NCBI RefSeq assembly: GCF_018780585.1
Contig: NZ_JADMJL010000038.1
Location: 62,001-126,000, forward strand
Length of the DNA stretch: 64,000 nucleotides
Reading direction: 5' to 3'
DNA from: Methyloversatilis discipulorum
GTDB lineage: Bacteria > Pseudomonadota > Gammaproteobacteria > Burkholderiales > Rhodocyclaceae
Every line of letters starts with the position of its first letter. Within the stretch, counting starts at the first letter, position 1. A program made the translations under genes and the position numbers. Below are positions 1 through 8,584 of this stretch, in pieces. Under the pieces are notes generated by a model. The model did no database searches, was not told where the DNA came from, and worked only from the letters and a program-made list of their open reading frames with translations.

Positions 1-315
1 CGTGTCGGCTGCAATCGGGTTTTTTCGATGGGAACGGACTGGGGGACGTGGAGGGGTCTGCCAACTCTCAATGCAGCCGCGCTTTCGCGACTGCCTGGGG
101 GATTCTGCCTGTACGGTACTCGCGCTACTCAGTACACTCGCTACTTTGGGTGAGCGGGATTAACCCGTGATCCGGTTTTCGTCTGCCAAGAAGGACTGCA
201 TGAGGAAGCACTTCACCGTCAATCTGTCACCCGGCGTCCGCCACTTCGAGCTGGATGTGCTCCACACTGCGTCTGCTTCGAAATCAGACCGAAAACCCGA
301 CGCAGTATATTTGAA
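1..315. other. Intergenic leader upstream of rluC, probably the rne 5' leader
   Basis: I see no credible gene in this stretch. In betaproteobacteria, as in E. coli, rluC is usually divergent from rne (RNase E), whose mRNA has a long autoregulatory 5' leader. The window edge would then lie within or just before the rne leader on the minus strand. This is inference from gene order, since rne itself is outside the window. Confidence 0.4.
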
Positions 316-332
316 ATGAAGGAGTTGGGTAA
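304..332 (-). promoter_or_regulatory. Candidate minus-strand sigma-70 promoter overlapping the rluC start
   Basis: Read on the minus strand, TTTACC (about 327-332), an 18-bp spacer and TATACT (304-309) form a plausible -35/-10 pair. It would drive a leader of more than 300 nt leftward, which suits the long rne leader known from enterobacteria. It overlaps the first codons of rluC. Confidence 0.35.
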
Positions 333-1314
333 AGCTCCGAAAGTTGTGCGGCATGTCGTGGATGCGGAGGAGGCCGGGCAGCGCATCGACAACTTCCTGT
401 TGCGGGTGTGCAAGGGTGTGCCGAAGAGTCACGTCTATCGCATCCTGCGCTCCGGCGAAGTGCGTGTTAACAGCAAGCGGGTCGATCAGACCTACCGTCT
501 GGCCGAGCGCGACGAGGTGCGCATTCCGCCTGTCCGCATGGCGGATCCGGGTACGCCGGTCGCCATTCCGGCGCTGGAATTCGACATCCTGTACGAGGAC
601 GACGCCTTCCTGGCTATCAACAAGCCGGCCGGTATTGCCGTGCATGGGGGGTCCGGCGTCAGTTTCGGCGTCATCGAAAGCCTGCGCCGGGCGCGCCCGC
701 AGGCGAAGCTGCTCGAGCTGGCGCACCGGCTGGACCGTGAAACCTCGGGCATCCTGCTGGTGGCGAAGAAGCGCTCGGCGCTGACCGCACTGCACGATGC
801 CTTCCGCGACGGCGGCATGGACAAGCGCTACTTTGCGCTGGTGAAGGGCCGCTGGCTCAATCCGCTGCAGCACATCAAGCTGGCGCTGACCAAGTACCTG
901 ACCGAATCCGGCGAGCGCCGCGTATCGGTCGATCCGGACGGCAAGGCGGCCCACTCCATCGTCGAGCTGGAAGCACGCTGGCCCGGCTACAGCCTGCTCG
1001 GCGTGCGCATCAAGACCGGCCGCACGCACCAGATCCGTGTGCACCTGGCGTCCAGTGGCTTTCCCATCGCCGGCGACGAGAAGTACGGTGATTTCCCGCT
1101 GAACAAGGCTTTGCGCAAGGAGGGGCTGCCGCGCATGTTCCTGCACGCGCACAGTCTGGCTCTCAACCACCCCCTCACCGGCGAACGCCTGCAGATCGAG
1201 GCGCAGCTGCCCGACGATCTGGCTGGCTTCGTGCGCCGGCTCGACGCAAAGCATCCGCGCGATTTCGATCGCGCAGCCCGCAACACTGACCAAGACCATG
1301 CCCGCACAGTTTGA
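316..1314 (+). CDS. rluC: 23S rRNA pseudouridine synthase RluC
   Basis: RluA-family pseudouridine synthase of 332 aa, expected to modify 23S rRNA U955/U2504/U2580 by analogy with E. coli RluC. An N-terminal S4 RNA-binding domain (about residues 20-70, starting GQRIDNFLLR) precedes the catalytic domain. The family motif HRLDRETSG is at residues 137-145, with catalytic Asp140. The downstream RTHQIRVH motif is present. The ATG at 316 has no clear ribosome binding site, because GGAG lies just inside the gene, so the start is uncertain by a few codons. The 3' end overlaps the next gene by 17 bp, suggesting translational coupling. It could be another RluA-type paralogue (RluD), but the context next to sppA and yceF supports RluC. 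Confidence 0.9.
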   Translation: MKELGKAPKVVRHVVDAEEAGQRIDNFLLRVCKGVPKSHVYRILRSGEVRVNSKRVDQTYRLAERDEVRIPPVRMADPGTPVAIPALEFDILYEDDAFLAINKPAGIAVHGGSGVSFGVIESLRRARPQAKLLELAHRLDRETSGILLVAKKRSALTALHDAFRDGGMDKRYFALVKGRWLNPLQHIKLALTKYLTESGERRVSVDPDGKAAHSIVELEARWPGYSLLGVRIKTGRTHQIRVHLASSGFPIAGDEKYGDFPLNKALRKEGLPRMFLHAHSLALNHPLTGERLQIEAQLPDDLAGFVRRLDAKHPRDFDRAARNTDQDHARTV

Positions 1315-1954
1315 CCTCATCGTTTTCGACTGGGACGGTACGCTGCTCGATTCGGCGGCGGCCATCGTCCATGCCATCCAGCACGCCTGTGACGACCTGG
1401 GCGTTGTGCCGCCGGACGACGCGACCGCGCGTTCGGTGATCGGCCTCGGGCTGATCGACGCGCTGGCGCGTGCCGTCCCCGCACTGCCCGCTTCACGCCA
1501 CCAGGAACTGGCCGGCCGCTATCGCTATCACTACCTGGCGCGCGACCACGAATTGACACTGTTCGACGGCGTGCCTGAACTGCTCGACGAGTTGCGCGGG
1601 CGTGGTCACACGCTCGCGGTGGCCACCGGCAAGAGCCGCGTCGGCCTGAATCGCGCGCTCGGTCACACCGGCCTGGGGCCGATGTTCGCGTCCACCCGCT
1701 GTGCCGACGAATCGGTGTCGAAACCGGCGCCCGACATGGTGCTGGAACTGATGGACGAACTGTCGCACGCGCCTGAGCGCACACTGGTCATCGGCGATAC
1801 GACGCACGATCTGCTGATGGCGCGTCACGCCGGTTGCGAGGCGGTTGCCGTGAGTTACGGTGCGCATCCCCTGCACGAACTGCTCGACGCGGCGCCGCGT
1901 GCGCACGCTGCCAGCGTGGCCGAGCTGACGGAATGGCTGCGATGTCACGCATGA
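1298..1954 (+). CDS. HAD-superfamily phosphatase, phosphoglycolate-phosphatase-like
   Basis: HAD hydrolase of 218 aa, class I. Motif I, DWDGTLLDS, lies at residues 11-19 with nucleophile Asp11 and acid/base Asp13. Motif II is the Thr/Ser of VATGKS. The Lys lies before the motif IV region, and VIGDTTHDLLMA carries the Mg-binding acids. An inserted helical cap between motifs I and II fits the Gph/PGP subfamily. The substrate cannot be read from sequence: phosphoglycolate is the family default, but a nucleotide or pyrophosphate role is equally possible. It overlaps rluC by 17 bp and the next gene by a few bases, so it is part of the rluC operon. Confidence 0.8.
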   Translation: MPAQFDLIVFDWDGTLLDSAAAIVHAIQHACDDLGVVPPDDATARSVIGLGLIDALARAVPALPASRHQELAGRYRYHYLARDHELTLFDGVPELLDELRGRGHTLAVATGKSRVGLNRALGHTGLGPMFASTRCADESVSKPAPDMVLELMDELSHAPERTLVIGDTTHDLLMARHAGCEAVAVSYGAHPLHELLDAAPRAHAASVAELTEWLRCHA

Positions 1955-2295
1955 GCGTCTGCGCGTCGGACGCGCTGGAGGAAGGCGGAGCAGGGGTGCG
2001 GTTCGAGATCGCGGGCGCTGGCGACAAGTCGCGGCAGGCCTTCGCCGTACGTTTCCACGGGCGGGTGCACGGCTATATAAATAGCTGTCGCCATGTGCCG
2101 ATAGAACTCGACTGGAATCACGGCGAGTTCTTCGATACTTCAAAGTTATACTTGATCTGCTCCACTCACGGCGCCCTTTATGCACCGGACACCGGGCTGT
2201 GTGTCGGCGGTCCCTGCCGCGGCGCACGACTGGAACCGGTGAAGCTCGAAGAATCCGATGGACAGGTGTGGCTGTCCGAAGCACGCAGCGAGTAA
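1942..2295 (+). CDS. Rieske 2Fe-2S ferredoxin-like protein
   Basis: Small soluble Rieske-fold protein of about 117 aa. The two cluster motifs are CRH followed by the VPIELDW segment, and CSTHGALY. They give the C-x-H ... C-x2-H ligand set of Rieske [2Fe-2S] centres. There is no signal peptide or membrane anchor, so it is likely a cytoplasmic electron carrier. Three in-frame ATGs (1933, 1942, 1951) are possible starts. I chose 1942 because GGAA lies about 8 bases upstream, while 1951 would give an ATGA overlap with the phosphatase gene. Position between the HAD gene and sppA is common in betaproteobacteria. The redox partner is unknown. Confidence 0.8.
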   Translation: MSRMSVCASDALEEGGAGVRFEIAGAGDKSRQAFAVRFHGRVHGYINSCRHVPIELDWNHGEFFDTSKLYLICSTHGALYAPDTGLCVGGPCRGARLEPVKLEESDGQVWLSEARSE

Positions 2296-2305
2296 GCAAA
2301 ACATC

Positions 2306-3271
2306 ATGTCCGAACCCGACAATTCTTCAGATAAACGACCTGACGCCACCTGGGAGCGCAAGCTGATCGAGCGTCTCGCGCTCGAATCGGTCACCGAACA
2401 GCGCCGTCGTCGGCGCTGGAGCATCTTCTTCCGGATGATCGGCTTCGCCTACCTTGGCGTGCTCACCTTTGCGCTGATCGACTGGAGTTCCCTGTTCAGT
2501 CAGGCCGAACACCGCAAGCACACGGCGCTGGTCGAGCTCAGCGGTGTCATCGCGCCGAACGGCGAAGCGAGCGCCGAGCGCATCGTGTCCTCGCTGCAGT
2601 CGGCCTTCGACGACAAGAACACTCAGGGCGTCATCCTGAAGATCAACAGCCCGGGCGGCAGTCCGGTGCAGAGCGGCATCATCAACGACGAGATCGGCCG
2701 GCTGCGTGCGCTTTATCCGGACACGCCGCTGTACGCCGTGGTCGAGGACATCTGTGCATCCGGCGGCTATTACGTCGCCGTGGCTGCTGACCGCATCTAC
2801 GTGGACAAGGCGAGCATCGTGGGTTCGATCGGCGTGCTGATGGATGGCTTCGGTTTCACCGGGCTGATGGACAAGGTGGGGATCGAGCGCCGGCTGCTGA
2901 CGGCTGGCGAGAACAAGGGTTTTCTCGATCCGTTTTCGCCACAGGATGAACGGCACAAGGACCATGCGCGTCAGCTTCTCGGTGACGTGCACCAGCAGTT
3001 CATCGAGGTGGTGCGCAAGGGCCGCGGCGAGCGGCTGAAGGAATCGCCGGACATGTTCTCCGGCCTGATGTGGAGCGGCTCGCGCAGTATCGAACTGGGT
3101 CTGGCCGACGACCTGGGCAGCGTCGAGTACGTTGCGCGCGACGTCGTCAAGGCTGCCGACATCGTCGATTTCACGCAGCGTCAGAACATCGCCGAGCGTT
3201 TTGCCAAGCAACTGGGCGCCGATCTGGGGGAGAGCGTGACCGGCGTGCTGAACCGCGTAGGGATGCGCTGA
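2306..3271 (+). CDS. sppA: S49-family signal peptide peptidase, SppA type
   Basis: Membrane-bound serine peptidase of about 321 aa that degrades cleaved signal peptides. A single N-terminal membrane segment (WSIFFRMIGFAYLGVLTFAL) follows a charged cytoplasmic stretch. The protease domain contains INSPGGSPVQSG, the nucleophile serine in ICASGGYYVA, and the presumed catalytic lysine in TAGENKGFLDPF. The Ser/Lys dyad and the length (half of E. coli SppA) match the short, single-domain form. The start was set at the ATG at 2306, just after the Rieske stop; an upstream extension would overlap the Rieske gene with no ribosome binding site. Confidence 0.88.
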   Translation: MSEPDNSSDKRPDATWERKLIERLALESVTEQRRRRRWSIFFRMIGFAYLGVLTFALIDWSSLFSQAEHRKHTALVELSGVIAPNGEASAERIVSSLQSAFDDKNTQGVILKINSPGGSPVQSGIINDEIGRLRALYPDTPLYAVVEDICASGGYYVAVAADRIYVDKASIVGSIGVLMDGFGFTGLMDKVGIERRLLTAGENKGFLDPFSPQDERHKDHARQLLGDVHQQFIEVVRKGRGERLKESPDMFSGLMWSGSRSIELGLADDLGSVEYVARDVVKAADIVDFTQRQNIAERFAKQLGADLGESVTGVLNRVGMR

Positions 3272-3290
3272 GGCGTTTGGCGACGCCTCA
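3269..3290. terminator. Hairpin over both convergent stop codons
   Basis: Perfect inverted repeat TGAGGCGT-6-ACGCCTCA. It spans the sppA stop (3269-3271) and the stop of the convergent methyltransferase gene (3288-3290). There is no T tract, so it may act as a weak bidirectional terminator or as an end-stabilising RNA stem. Confidence 0.5.
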
Positions 3291-4016
3291 ATCGGCCAGC
3301 AGGAGGAAAAGTGTCGGGCGGCGGTCGATGCGTCCGATCTCCTCCACCGTCCACTTCGACACCGGCTTCGTCCGCACGAACTGATCGGGCGCCGTCAGCG
3401 CTGCCGCCACGCACAGCAAGGTGCTGCCGCGGCAATGCGAGCGAATGGCGTCGAACATTTTCAGGTTGCGATAGGGTGTCTCGATGAACAGTTGGGTCTG
3501 TCTCAGTCGCGCCGACTGCTTCTCCAGCTCCGCCAGTGTCTTTGCCCGCGCGCCGTCCTCGACCGGCAGATAGCCGTGAAAAGCGAATGATTGCCCGTTC
3601 AGGCCGGACGCCATCAGTCCGAGCAGGATCGAGGATGGGCCGACAAGCGGCATGACCGGGACGCCCATCGTGTGGGCGGTACGTGCCGCCAGCCCACCCG
3701 GGTCGGCAACGCCGGGGCAGCCTGCGTCCGAAATCACGCCGGCGCTGCGGCCGGCGAGTACGGGCGCCAGCAGCTCGCGCAGCAGACGGCCGTCCTTTTC
3801 CGGCGGCAACTCGACGATTTCGAGCTCGCGCAGCGGCGTCGGGTGCTCGAGACGCTTCAGCGTGGCGCGGGCCGACTTGGCGCTCTCCACCAGGAAGTAG
3901 TCGAGGTGGTGTGCGCAGTCGCGCACCGCGGCCGGCGTGTCGAGCGCGCATGCGGCGCCTGCATCGAGCGGGCTGGGCAGCATGTAGAGCGTGCCCGACG
4001 AGGTCATCGTGCTCAT
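3288..4016 (-). CDS. SAM-dependent methyltransferase, RsmI-like (tetrapyrrole methylase fold)
   Basis: Protein of 242 aa in the tetrapyrrole methylase family. It starts GTLYMLPSPL where RsmI has a GTLY-V-TPIGNL motif. It keeps ISDAGCPGVADPG (RsmI SDAGTPGISDPG), the VGPSSILLGLMASGL segment and FIETPYRN. RsmI methylates the 2'-O of C1402 in 16S rRNA. The altered N-terminal motif and short length suggest the betaproteobacterial RsmI-like paralogue rather than RsmI itself, so the substrate is uncertain. Its ATG overlaps the yceF stop by 4 bases (ATGA), making a two-gene operon with yceF. Confidence 0.7.
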   Translation of the reverse strand: MSTMTSSGTLYMLPSPLDAGAACALDTPAAVRDCAHHLDYFLVESAKSARATLKRLEHPTPLRELEIVELPPEKDGRLLRELLAPVLAGRSAGVISDAGCPGVADPGGLAARTAHTMGVPVMPLVGPSSILLGLMASGLNGQSFAFHGYLPVEDGARAKTLAELEKQSARLRQTQLFIETPYRNLKMFDAIRSHCRGSTLLCVAAALTAPDQFVRTKPVSKWTVEEIGRIDRRPTLFLLLAD

Positions 4017-4603
4017 GGCAGCGGGTAACCGATGTCACGCAGCAAGGCGCTGAGACGGATCAGCGGCAGGCCGACCAGCGCTGTCGGGTCGTCGCCGCTC
4101 AGCCGCTCCAGCAAAGCAATGCCCAGCGATTCGGATTTGGCGGCGCCAGCGCAGTCCAGCGGGTCGTCGAGATCGACATAGCGCTCGATTTCCGGTCGAG
4201 ACAGCGGGCGGAACACGACTTCGGTCGGCACAAGGGCTTCATGCCGTGTGCCGTTGCGGCCATCGATCACGCACAGCGCAGTGTCGAACACGACGGTTTG
4301 GCCGCTCAACTCCGCCAGCTGGGCGATGGCGGCGTCGCGGCTGCCCGGCTTGCCGTAGCGACGTCCGCCGCAGGAGGCCACCTGATCGGAGCCGATGACA
4401 CAGGCGCCGGGAAAGCGCGCCGCGATCGCTTCGGCCTTGCTGCGCGCGAGGCGTATGGCCTGTTCGCGTGGCGTTTCGTCGCCGAGCATCGACTCGTCGA
4501 TGTCCGGTGACGCAGTGGTGAAGGGAACGCGAAGCCGGGACAGCAGCTCCTGGCGATAGCGTGAGGACGAGCCGAGGACCAGTGGAGGAAGATCTGGGGA
4601 CAT
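4013..4603 (-). CDS. yceF: Maf/YceF-family nucleotide pyrophosphatase (7-methyl-GTP type)
   Basis: Maf-family house-cleaning NTP pyrophosphatase of 196 aa. Conserved segments are LGSSSRYRQELL at the N-terminus, SPDIDES, the RLARSKAEA helix, and VIGSDQVA with the catalytic Asp. E. coli YceF hydrolyses 7-methyl-GTP and sits next to rluC, yceD, rpmF and plsX, as here, which supports the YceF assignment over the dTTP-specific YhdE type. The start at 4603 is the methionine just before PPLVLGSSS; longer readings extend into the promoter region of yceD. Divergent from yceD. Confidence 0.85.
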   Translation of the reverse strand: MSPDLPPLVLGSSSRYRQELLSRLRVPFTTASPDIDESMLGDETPREQAIRLARSKAEAIAARFPGACVIGSDQVASCGGRRYGKPGSRDAAIAQLAELSGQTVVFDTALCVIDGRNGTRHEALVPTEVVFRPLSRPEIERYVDLDDPLDCAGAAKSESLGIALLERLSGDDPTALVGLPLIRLSALLRDIGYPLP

Positions 4604-4665
4604 GTGCGGACGAGGGAAACGGAGTGCCGGCCCGCGTCTTCGCAGGCCGAAAGTCTGAACGTGCT

Positions 4666-4695
4666 TTGACAGCAGCTTCAAGGGGATAGTATCAT
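4666..4695 (+). promoter_or_regulatory. Sigma-70 promoter of the yceD-rpmF-plsX-fab operon
   Basis: Consensus -35 TTGACA (4666-4671), 18-bp spacer, -10 TATCAT (4690-4695). It would start transcription about 40 nt before the yceD ATG. Confidence 0.7.
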
Positions 4696-4743
4696 TTTGG
4701 GTTTGTTTCTCCGCCCATTGCATCATCGGGCAAGCAGACGTTC

Positions 4744-5313
4744 ATGACCGAAGCAGCCGGAGCCGGAAAGTCGACTGGTAATGTGTCGGCCGGCAATGAA
4801 TCGAGCGGCGACGAGGTACGCGTCCGGCTCGACGCACAGCAGCTGGCGCGTGCGCAGCAGCGTCTGACCGGACGTGTCGCGTTGGCATCGTTCGGGCGAC
4901 TGGCGGCGGAATGCCGCAGTGCCGATGGAATCGAGTGGTCGCTCACGGGTTCCGTGGATGTCGAGGGCGCCTGCTGGCTGACCCTCGCGGTGGCGGCTGA
5001 TGTGGTGGTGCAATGCCAGCGCTGTCTCGGCGACGTGCAGATCGATGTGCATAGCGAGTCCCGCTTCCGCCTGGTATTTGCCGGCGAGGCATGGGGCGAC
5101 GAAGATCTCGACGACGACAGTTTCGAGGCGCTGGAACTCGACGGGCCGCTCGATCTGGCAGCACTGGTCGAGGACGAAGTGCTGCTTGCATTGCCCGCGG
5201 TGCCGCTGCACGAGCAGTGCGAGGCGCCGGCGGTAGCAGGTGTGAACGAGCAGGAAACGACTTCGGTTAAGCCGTCACCGTTCGCGGTGCTCGGGCAGCT
5301 GAAACGGAATTGA
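4744..5313 (+). CDS. yceD: YceD family (DUF177) 23S rRNA accumulation protein
   Basis: DUF177 protein of 189 aa. It has the family's Cys pair in VVVQCQRCLGDV (about residues 95-100) and an acidic middle section rich in Asp and Glu. YceD is needed for normal 23S rRNA accumulation and is nearly always encoded directly upstream of rpmF, as here. The second Cys region is reduced to one Cys near the C-terminus (PLHEQCEAP), so a structural zinc site is uncertain. It is the first gene of the operon driven from the promoter at 4666-4695. Confidence 0.85.
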   Translation: MTEAAGAGKSTGNVSAGNESSGDEVRVRLDAQQLARAQQRLTGRVALASFGRLAAECRSADGIEWSLTGSVDVEGACWLTLAVAADVVVQCQRCLGDVQIDVHSESRFRLVFAGEAWGDEDLDDDSFEALELDGPLDLAALVEDEVLLALPAVPLHEQCEAPAVAGVNEQETTSVKPSPFAVLGQLKRN

Positions 5314-5389
5314 ATGAGGCTGGCTGGATCATCCGATCTGGCGGGCGCGGTTGTGTGGTTTTTTATCCGGTTATCCGGGGGAGTTGTTC

Positions 5390-5569
5390 ATGGCTGTCCA
5401 GCAAAACAAGAAGTCGCCGTCGAAGCGCGGCATGCACCGTGCGCATGATTTTCTGACCGCGCCGGCCACCGCCGTCGAGTCGACCACGGGTGAAGTCCAC
5501 CTGCGTCATCACATCTCGCCGAGCGGTTTCTACCGCGGCAAGAAGGTGCTCAAGACCAAGGGCGAGTGA
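5390..5569 (+). CDS. rpmF: 50S ribosomal protein L32
   Basis: 59-aa L32, starting [20 protein letters not shown], the standard bacterial L32 N-terminus, and ending with a lysine-rich tail. The ATG is preceded by a strong GGGGGAG ribosome binding site at 5376-5382. The zinc-binding Cys pairs of C+ L32 forms are absent, which is usual in proteobacteria. Lies between yceD and plsX. Confidence 0.97.
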   Translation: MAVQQNKKSPSKRGMHRAHDFLTAPATAVESTTGEVHLRHHISPSGFYRGKKVLKTKGE

Positions 5570-5596
5570 TCATCGCTTTGTCGTTTTTTCCGGCAC

Positions 5597-5612
5597 GCCG
5601 CACCTGTGCGGC
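5597..5612. repeat. Perfect inverted repeat between rpmF and plsX
   Basis: GCCGCAC-CT-GTGCGGC forms a 7-bp stem with a very small loop and no following T tract. It may be an mRNA processing or stability stem separating the ribosomal-protein part of the operon from the lipid part. Confidence 0.4.
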
Positions 5613-5648
5613 CTCCCCGGGCGACTTTGAATTGATCGGATGCGCGGC

Positions 5649-6662
5649 ATGAGCTATACCCTGGCCATCGATTGCATGGGCGGGGATCATGGTCCGTCTG
5701 TCACCCTGCCGGCATCCCTTGCCTATCTGCGCAGGGATCCTGCCTGCAGTCTGCTGCTCGTCGGGCTCAAGGATGTGCTCGACGCTGAATTGAAGCGCCT
5801 CGGTGTGAGCGACGAGCCGCGGATTTCTGTCGTCCATGCGTCCGAAGTGGTGGGCATGGACGAGCCGCCCGCGCAAGCCATGCGCGGCAAGAAGGATTCA
5901 TCAATGCGTGTGGCGATCGACCTGGTGAAGGAAGGTCGCGCGCAGGCCGCGGTGTCCGCCGGCAACACCGGCGCGCTGATGGCGATCTCCAAGTTCGTCC
6001 TGAAGACGCTGCCCGGCATCGACCGGCCAGCGATTGCCTCCATCCTGCCGACCGTAAAGGGCCACACTTACGTGCTGGACCTCGGCGCCAATGTCGATTG
6101 CACCTCCGAGCACCTGTTCCAGTTCGGCCTGATGGGCGCGATGCTGGTGTCGGCGCTCGAGTCGCGCGAGCGCCCGAGCGTAGGGTTGCTCAACATCGGC
6201 GAGGAAGCGATCAAGGGTAACGAAGCGGTGAAGGGTGCAGCCGATTTGCTGCGCGCCAGCGATCTCAACTTCTACGGCAATGTCGAGGGTAACGACATCT
6301 ACAAGGGCACGACCGACGTCGTGGTCTGCGATGGATTCGTCGGCAATGTCGCGCTGAAGACGTCGGAAGGTCTGGCGCAGATGATAGGCACCTTCCTGCG
6401 GGAGGAATTCAGCCGCGGACCGCTGCGCAAGCTGATGTACCTGGTTGCCCGGCCGGTCATTGCCGCCTTCCGCCGCCGTGTCGATCATCGTCGTTACAAT
6501 GGCGCCAGTCTGCTCGGCCTGCGCGGTGTCGTCGTGAAGAGCCACGGCTCCAGCGATGCTTACGGATTCGAGCAGGCCATCGCCCGCGCAGCAGACGCAG
6601 TGCGCAATGATCTGATCGCCCGCATTACCGAATGCATGACACGTACCGAGGTAGCTGCATGA
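5649..6662 (+). CDS. plsX: Phosphate acyltransferase PlsX
   Basis: Converts acyl-ACP to acyl-phosphate for glycerol-3-phosphate acylation by PlsY. About 337 aa. It opens with the family signature [13 protein letters not shown] and contains [31 protein letters not shown] and the GFVGNVALK motif. Two ATGs are possible (5640 and 5649); I chose the second because it gives the usual N-terminus, although neither has a strong ribosome binding site. The stop overlaps the fabH start in ATGA, consistent with the plsX-fabHDG-acpP-fabF operon. Confidence 0.95.
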   Translation: MSYTLAIDCMGGDHGPSVTLPASLAYLRRDPACSLLLVGLKDVLDAELKRLGVSDEPRISVVHASEVVGMDEPPAQAMRGKKDSSMRVAIDLVKEGRAQAAVSAGNTGALMAISKFVLKTLPGIDRPAIASILPTVKGHTYVLDLGANVDCTSEHLFQFGLMGAMLVSALESRERPSVGLLNIGEEAIKGNEAVKGAADLLRASDLNFYGNVEGNDIYKGTTDVVVCDGFVGNVALKTSEGLAQMIGTFLREEFSRGPLRKLMYLVARPVIAAFRRRVDHRRYNGASLLGLRGVVVKSHGSSDAYGFEQAIARAADAVRNDLIARITECMTRTEVAA

Positions 6663-7621
6663 GTTTTTGCCGCATCACCGGCACGGGCGGCTATCTGCCC
6701 GGCGCGCCGGTGTCGAACCATGATCTGGTCGCACGGGGCATCGAAACGTCGGACGAGTGGATCGCCGATCGTACCGGCATCCGCTTCCGTCACTTTGCCG
6801 CCGAGCACGAGCATTCCAGCGACCTCGCGCTGAATGCCAGCCGTCGGGCGCTCGAAATGGCAGGTCGCGAGGCGAGCGAGGTCGATCTGATCATCGTCGC
6901 CACGTCGACGCCCGATCAGGTTTTCCCGAGCACCGCCTGCCTGCTGCAGCACAAGCTGGGTAACCGCGCGGCGACCGCGTTCGACGTGCAGGCGGTGTGC
7001 TCGGGTTTCGTCTATGCGCTGACCATCGCCGAGAAGTTCATCCGTTCGGGTTCGCACAAGTGTGCGCTGGTCGTCGGTGCCGAGGTGTTCTCGCGCATCC
7101 TCGACTGGAACGATCGTGGCACCTGCGTGCTGTTCGGTGACGGTGCGGGCGCGGTGGTGCTCGAAGCATCGAGCGAGCCGGGCATCCTGTCGTCGGCATT
7201 GCATGCCGATGGCCACTATCACGACATCCTGTCGGTGCCGGGCCAGGTCTGCAATGGCGCTGTCGCCGGCAAGCCCTTGCTGCAGATGGACGGGCAGGCG
7301 GTTTTCAAGTTCGCCGTGCGCGTGCTGGGTGATACCGCGGTCGAACTGATGCAGGCGGCCGAACTGCCGATGACTGCGCTCGACTGGCTGGTGCCTCACC
7401 AGGCCAATATCCGCATCCTGCAGTCGACCGCCAAGCGACTCGACATGTCGATGGACAAGGTCGTTACCACGGTGGCCGAGCACGGCAATACGTCGGCTGC
7501 GTCGGTGCCGCTGGCGCTGGATATCGCTGTCCGTGACGGCCGCATCAAGCGTGGCCAGAACGTGATGCTCGAGGGTGTGGGCGGCGGTTTCACCTGGGGC
7601 GGCGTGTTGCTGCGCTTCTGA
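6659..7621 (+). CDS. fabH: 3-oxoacyl-ACP synthase III (KAS III)
   Basis: Condenses acetyl-CoA with malonyl-ACP to start fatty-acid synthesis. 320 aa. The catalytic triad is visible: Cys in [10 protein letters not shown], His in [12 protein letters not shown] and Asn in [11 protein letters not shown]. The C-terminal GGGFTWGG loop is typical. The start at 6659 overlaps the plsX stop (ATGA); a longer reading from 6632 runs inside plsX and is unlikely. Confidence 0.96.
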   Translation: MSFCRITGTGGYLPGAPVSNHDLVARGIETSDEWIADRTGIRFRHFAAEHEHSSDLALNASRRALEMAGREASEVDLIIVATSTPDQVFPSTACLLQHKLGNRAATAFDVQAVCSGFVYALTIAEKFIRSGSHKCALVVGAEVFSRILDWNDRGTCVLFGDGAGAVVLEASSEPGILSSALHADGHYHDILSVPGQVCNGAVAGKPLLQMDGQAVFKFAVRVLGDTAVELMQAAELPMTALDWLVPHQANIRILQSTAKRLDMSMDKVVTTVAEHGNTSAASVPLALDIAVRDGRIKRGQNVMLEGVGGGFTWGGVLLRF

Positions 7622-7636
7622 TCCACCGATTTTCAG

Positions 7637-8584
7637 ATGTCTTCCATGCAGAAATTCGCATTCGTTTTCCCGGGCCAAGGTTCGCAATCGGTCGGCATGA
7701 TGGCCGCCTATGGCGACGACGCCGAAATCCGCGCGGCTTTTGACGAGGCTTCGCTCGCGCTCGGTGAAGATCTGTGGGCGATGGCGGCCGACGGTCCCGC
7801 CGAGCGCCTGTCGCTGACAACCAACACGCAGCCGCTGATGCTGACCGCCGGCGTCGCCGTGTTCCGCAGCTGGGTCAAGCGTACCGGTCGCACCCCTGAT
7901 GTCGTCGCCGGACACAGTCTCGGCGAGTACGCAGCGCTGGTTGCTGCCGGCGTGCTCAGACTGAAGGACGCCGTGCCGCTGGTTCGTCTGCGCGCGCAGG
8001 CGATGCAGGACGCCGTGCCGGCCGGTACCGGCGCGATGGCCGCCGTGCTGGGCCTGGACGCTGCCGCAGTGCAGGCCTGCTGCGACGACGCTGCACAAGG
8101 TGAAGTGGTCGCTGCGGTGAATTTCAACTCGCCTGAGCAGACGGTGATTGCCGGCCATGCCGCCGCCGTCCAGCGCGCGATGGCGCTGCTGTCGGAGCGC
8201 GGCGCCAAGCGCACGGTCGCGCTGCCGGTCAGTGCCCCCTTTCATTGCAGCCTGATGCAGCCGGCGGCCGAAAAGCTGGCCCAGGCGCTGCCCGACGTCG
8301 AATTCCGCCGGCCGCAGATCATGCTGGTCAATAACGTCGATGTCGCTTCGCCGGAAGAGCCGGACGCGATCCGCGATGCCCTGGTCCGTCAGGCGGCGGC
8401 GCCGGTGCGCTGGGTCGAGGTGATCCAGCGGATGGCCGAACTGGGCGTCGTCACGGTCGCCGAGTGCGGCCCGGGTAAGGTGCTGGCCGGCCTGACCAAG
8501 CGCATCGACCGCAACCTGAATGGTGTGGCGCTGTCCGACGGTGCTGCGCTGGAACAGCTTGCTCAACAGATCGGAGTGAATTGA
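7637..8584 (+). CDS. fabD: Malonyl-CoA:ACP transacylase
   Basis: Transfers malonyl from CoA to ACP. 315 aa. FVFPGQGSQ lies at the N-terminus, the nucleophile Ser in GHSLGEYAAL, a conserved Arg in VRLRAQAMQ, and the catalytic His in SAPFHCSLM. An alternative ATG three codons in (7646) is equally plausible. Its stop overlaps the fabG start (TGATG). Confidence 0.96.
   Translation: MSSMQKFAFVFPGQGSQSVGMMAAYGDDAEIRAAFDEASLALGEDLWAMAADGPAERLSLTTNTQPLMLTAGVAVFRSWVKRTGRTPDVVAGHSLGEYAALVAAGVLRLKDAVPLVRLRAQAMQDAVPAGTGAMAAVLGLDAAAVQACCDDAAQGEVVAAVNFNSPEQTVIAGHAAAVQRAMALLSERGAKRTVALPVSAPFHCSLMQPAAEKLAQALPDVEFRRPQIMLVNNVDVASPEEPDAIRDALVRQAAAPVRWVEVIQRMAELGVVTVAECGPGKVLAGLTKRIDRNLNGVALSDGAALEQLAQQIGVN

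Noticed and set aside
6560-8566. Very long minus-strand open frame opposite fabH and fabD
   Set aside because: It mirrors codon structure of real genes on a GC-rich genome and has a low-complexity Arg/Gly/His composition with no family motifs.
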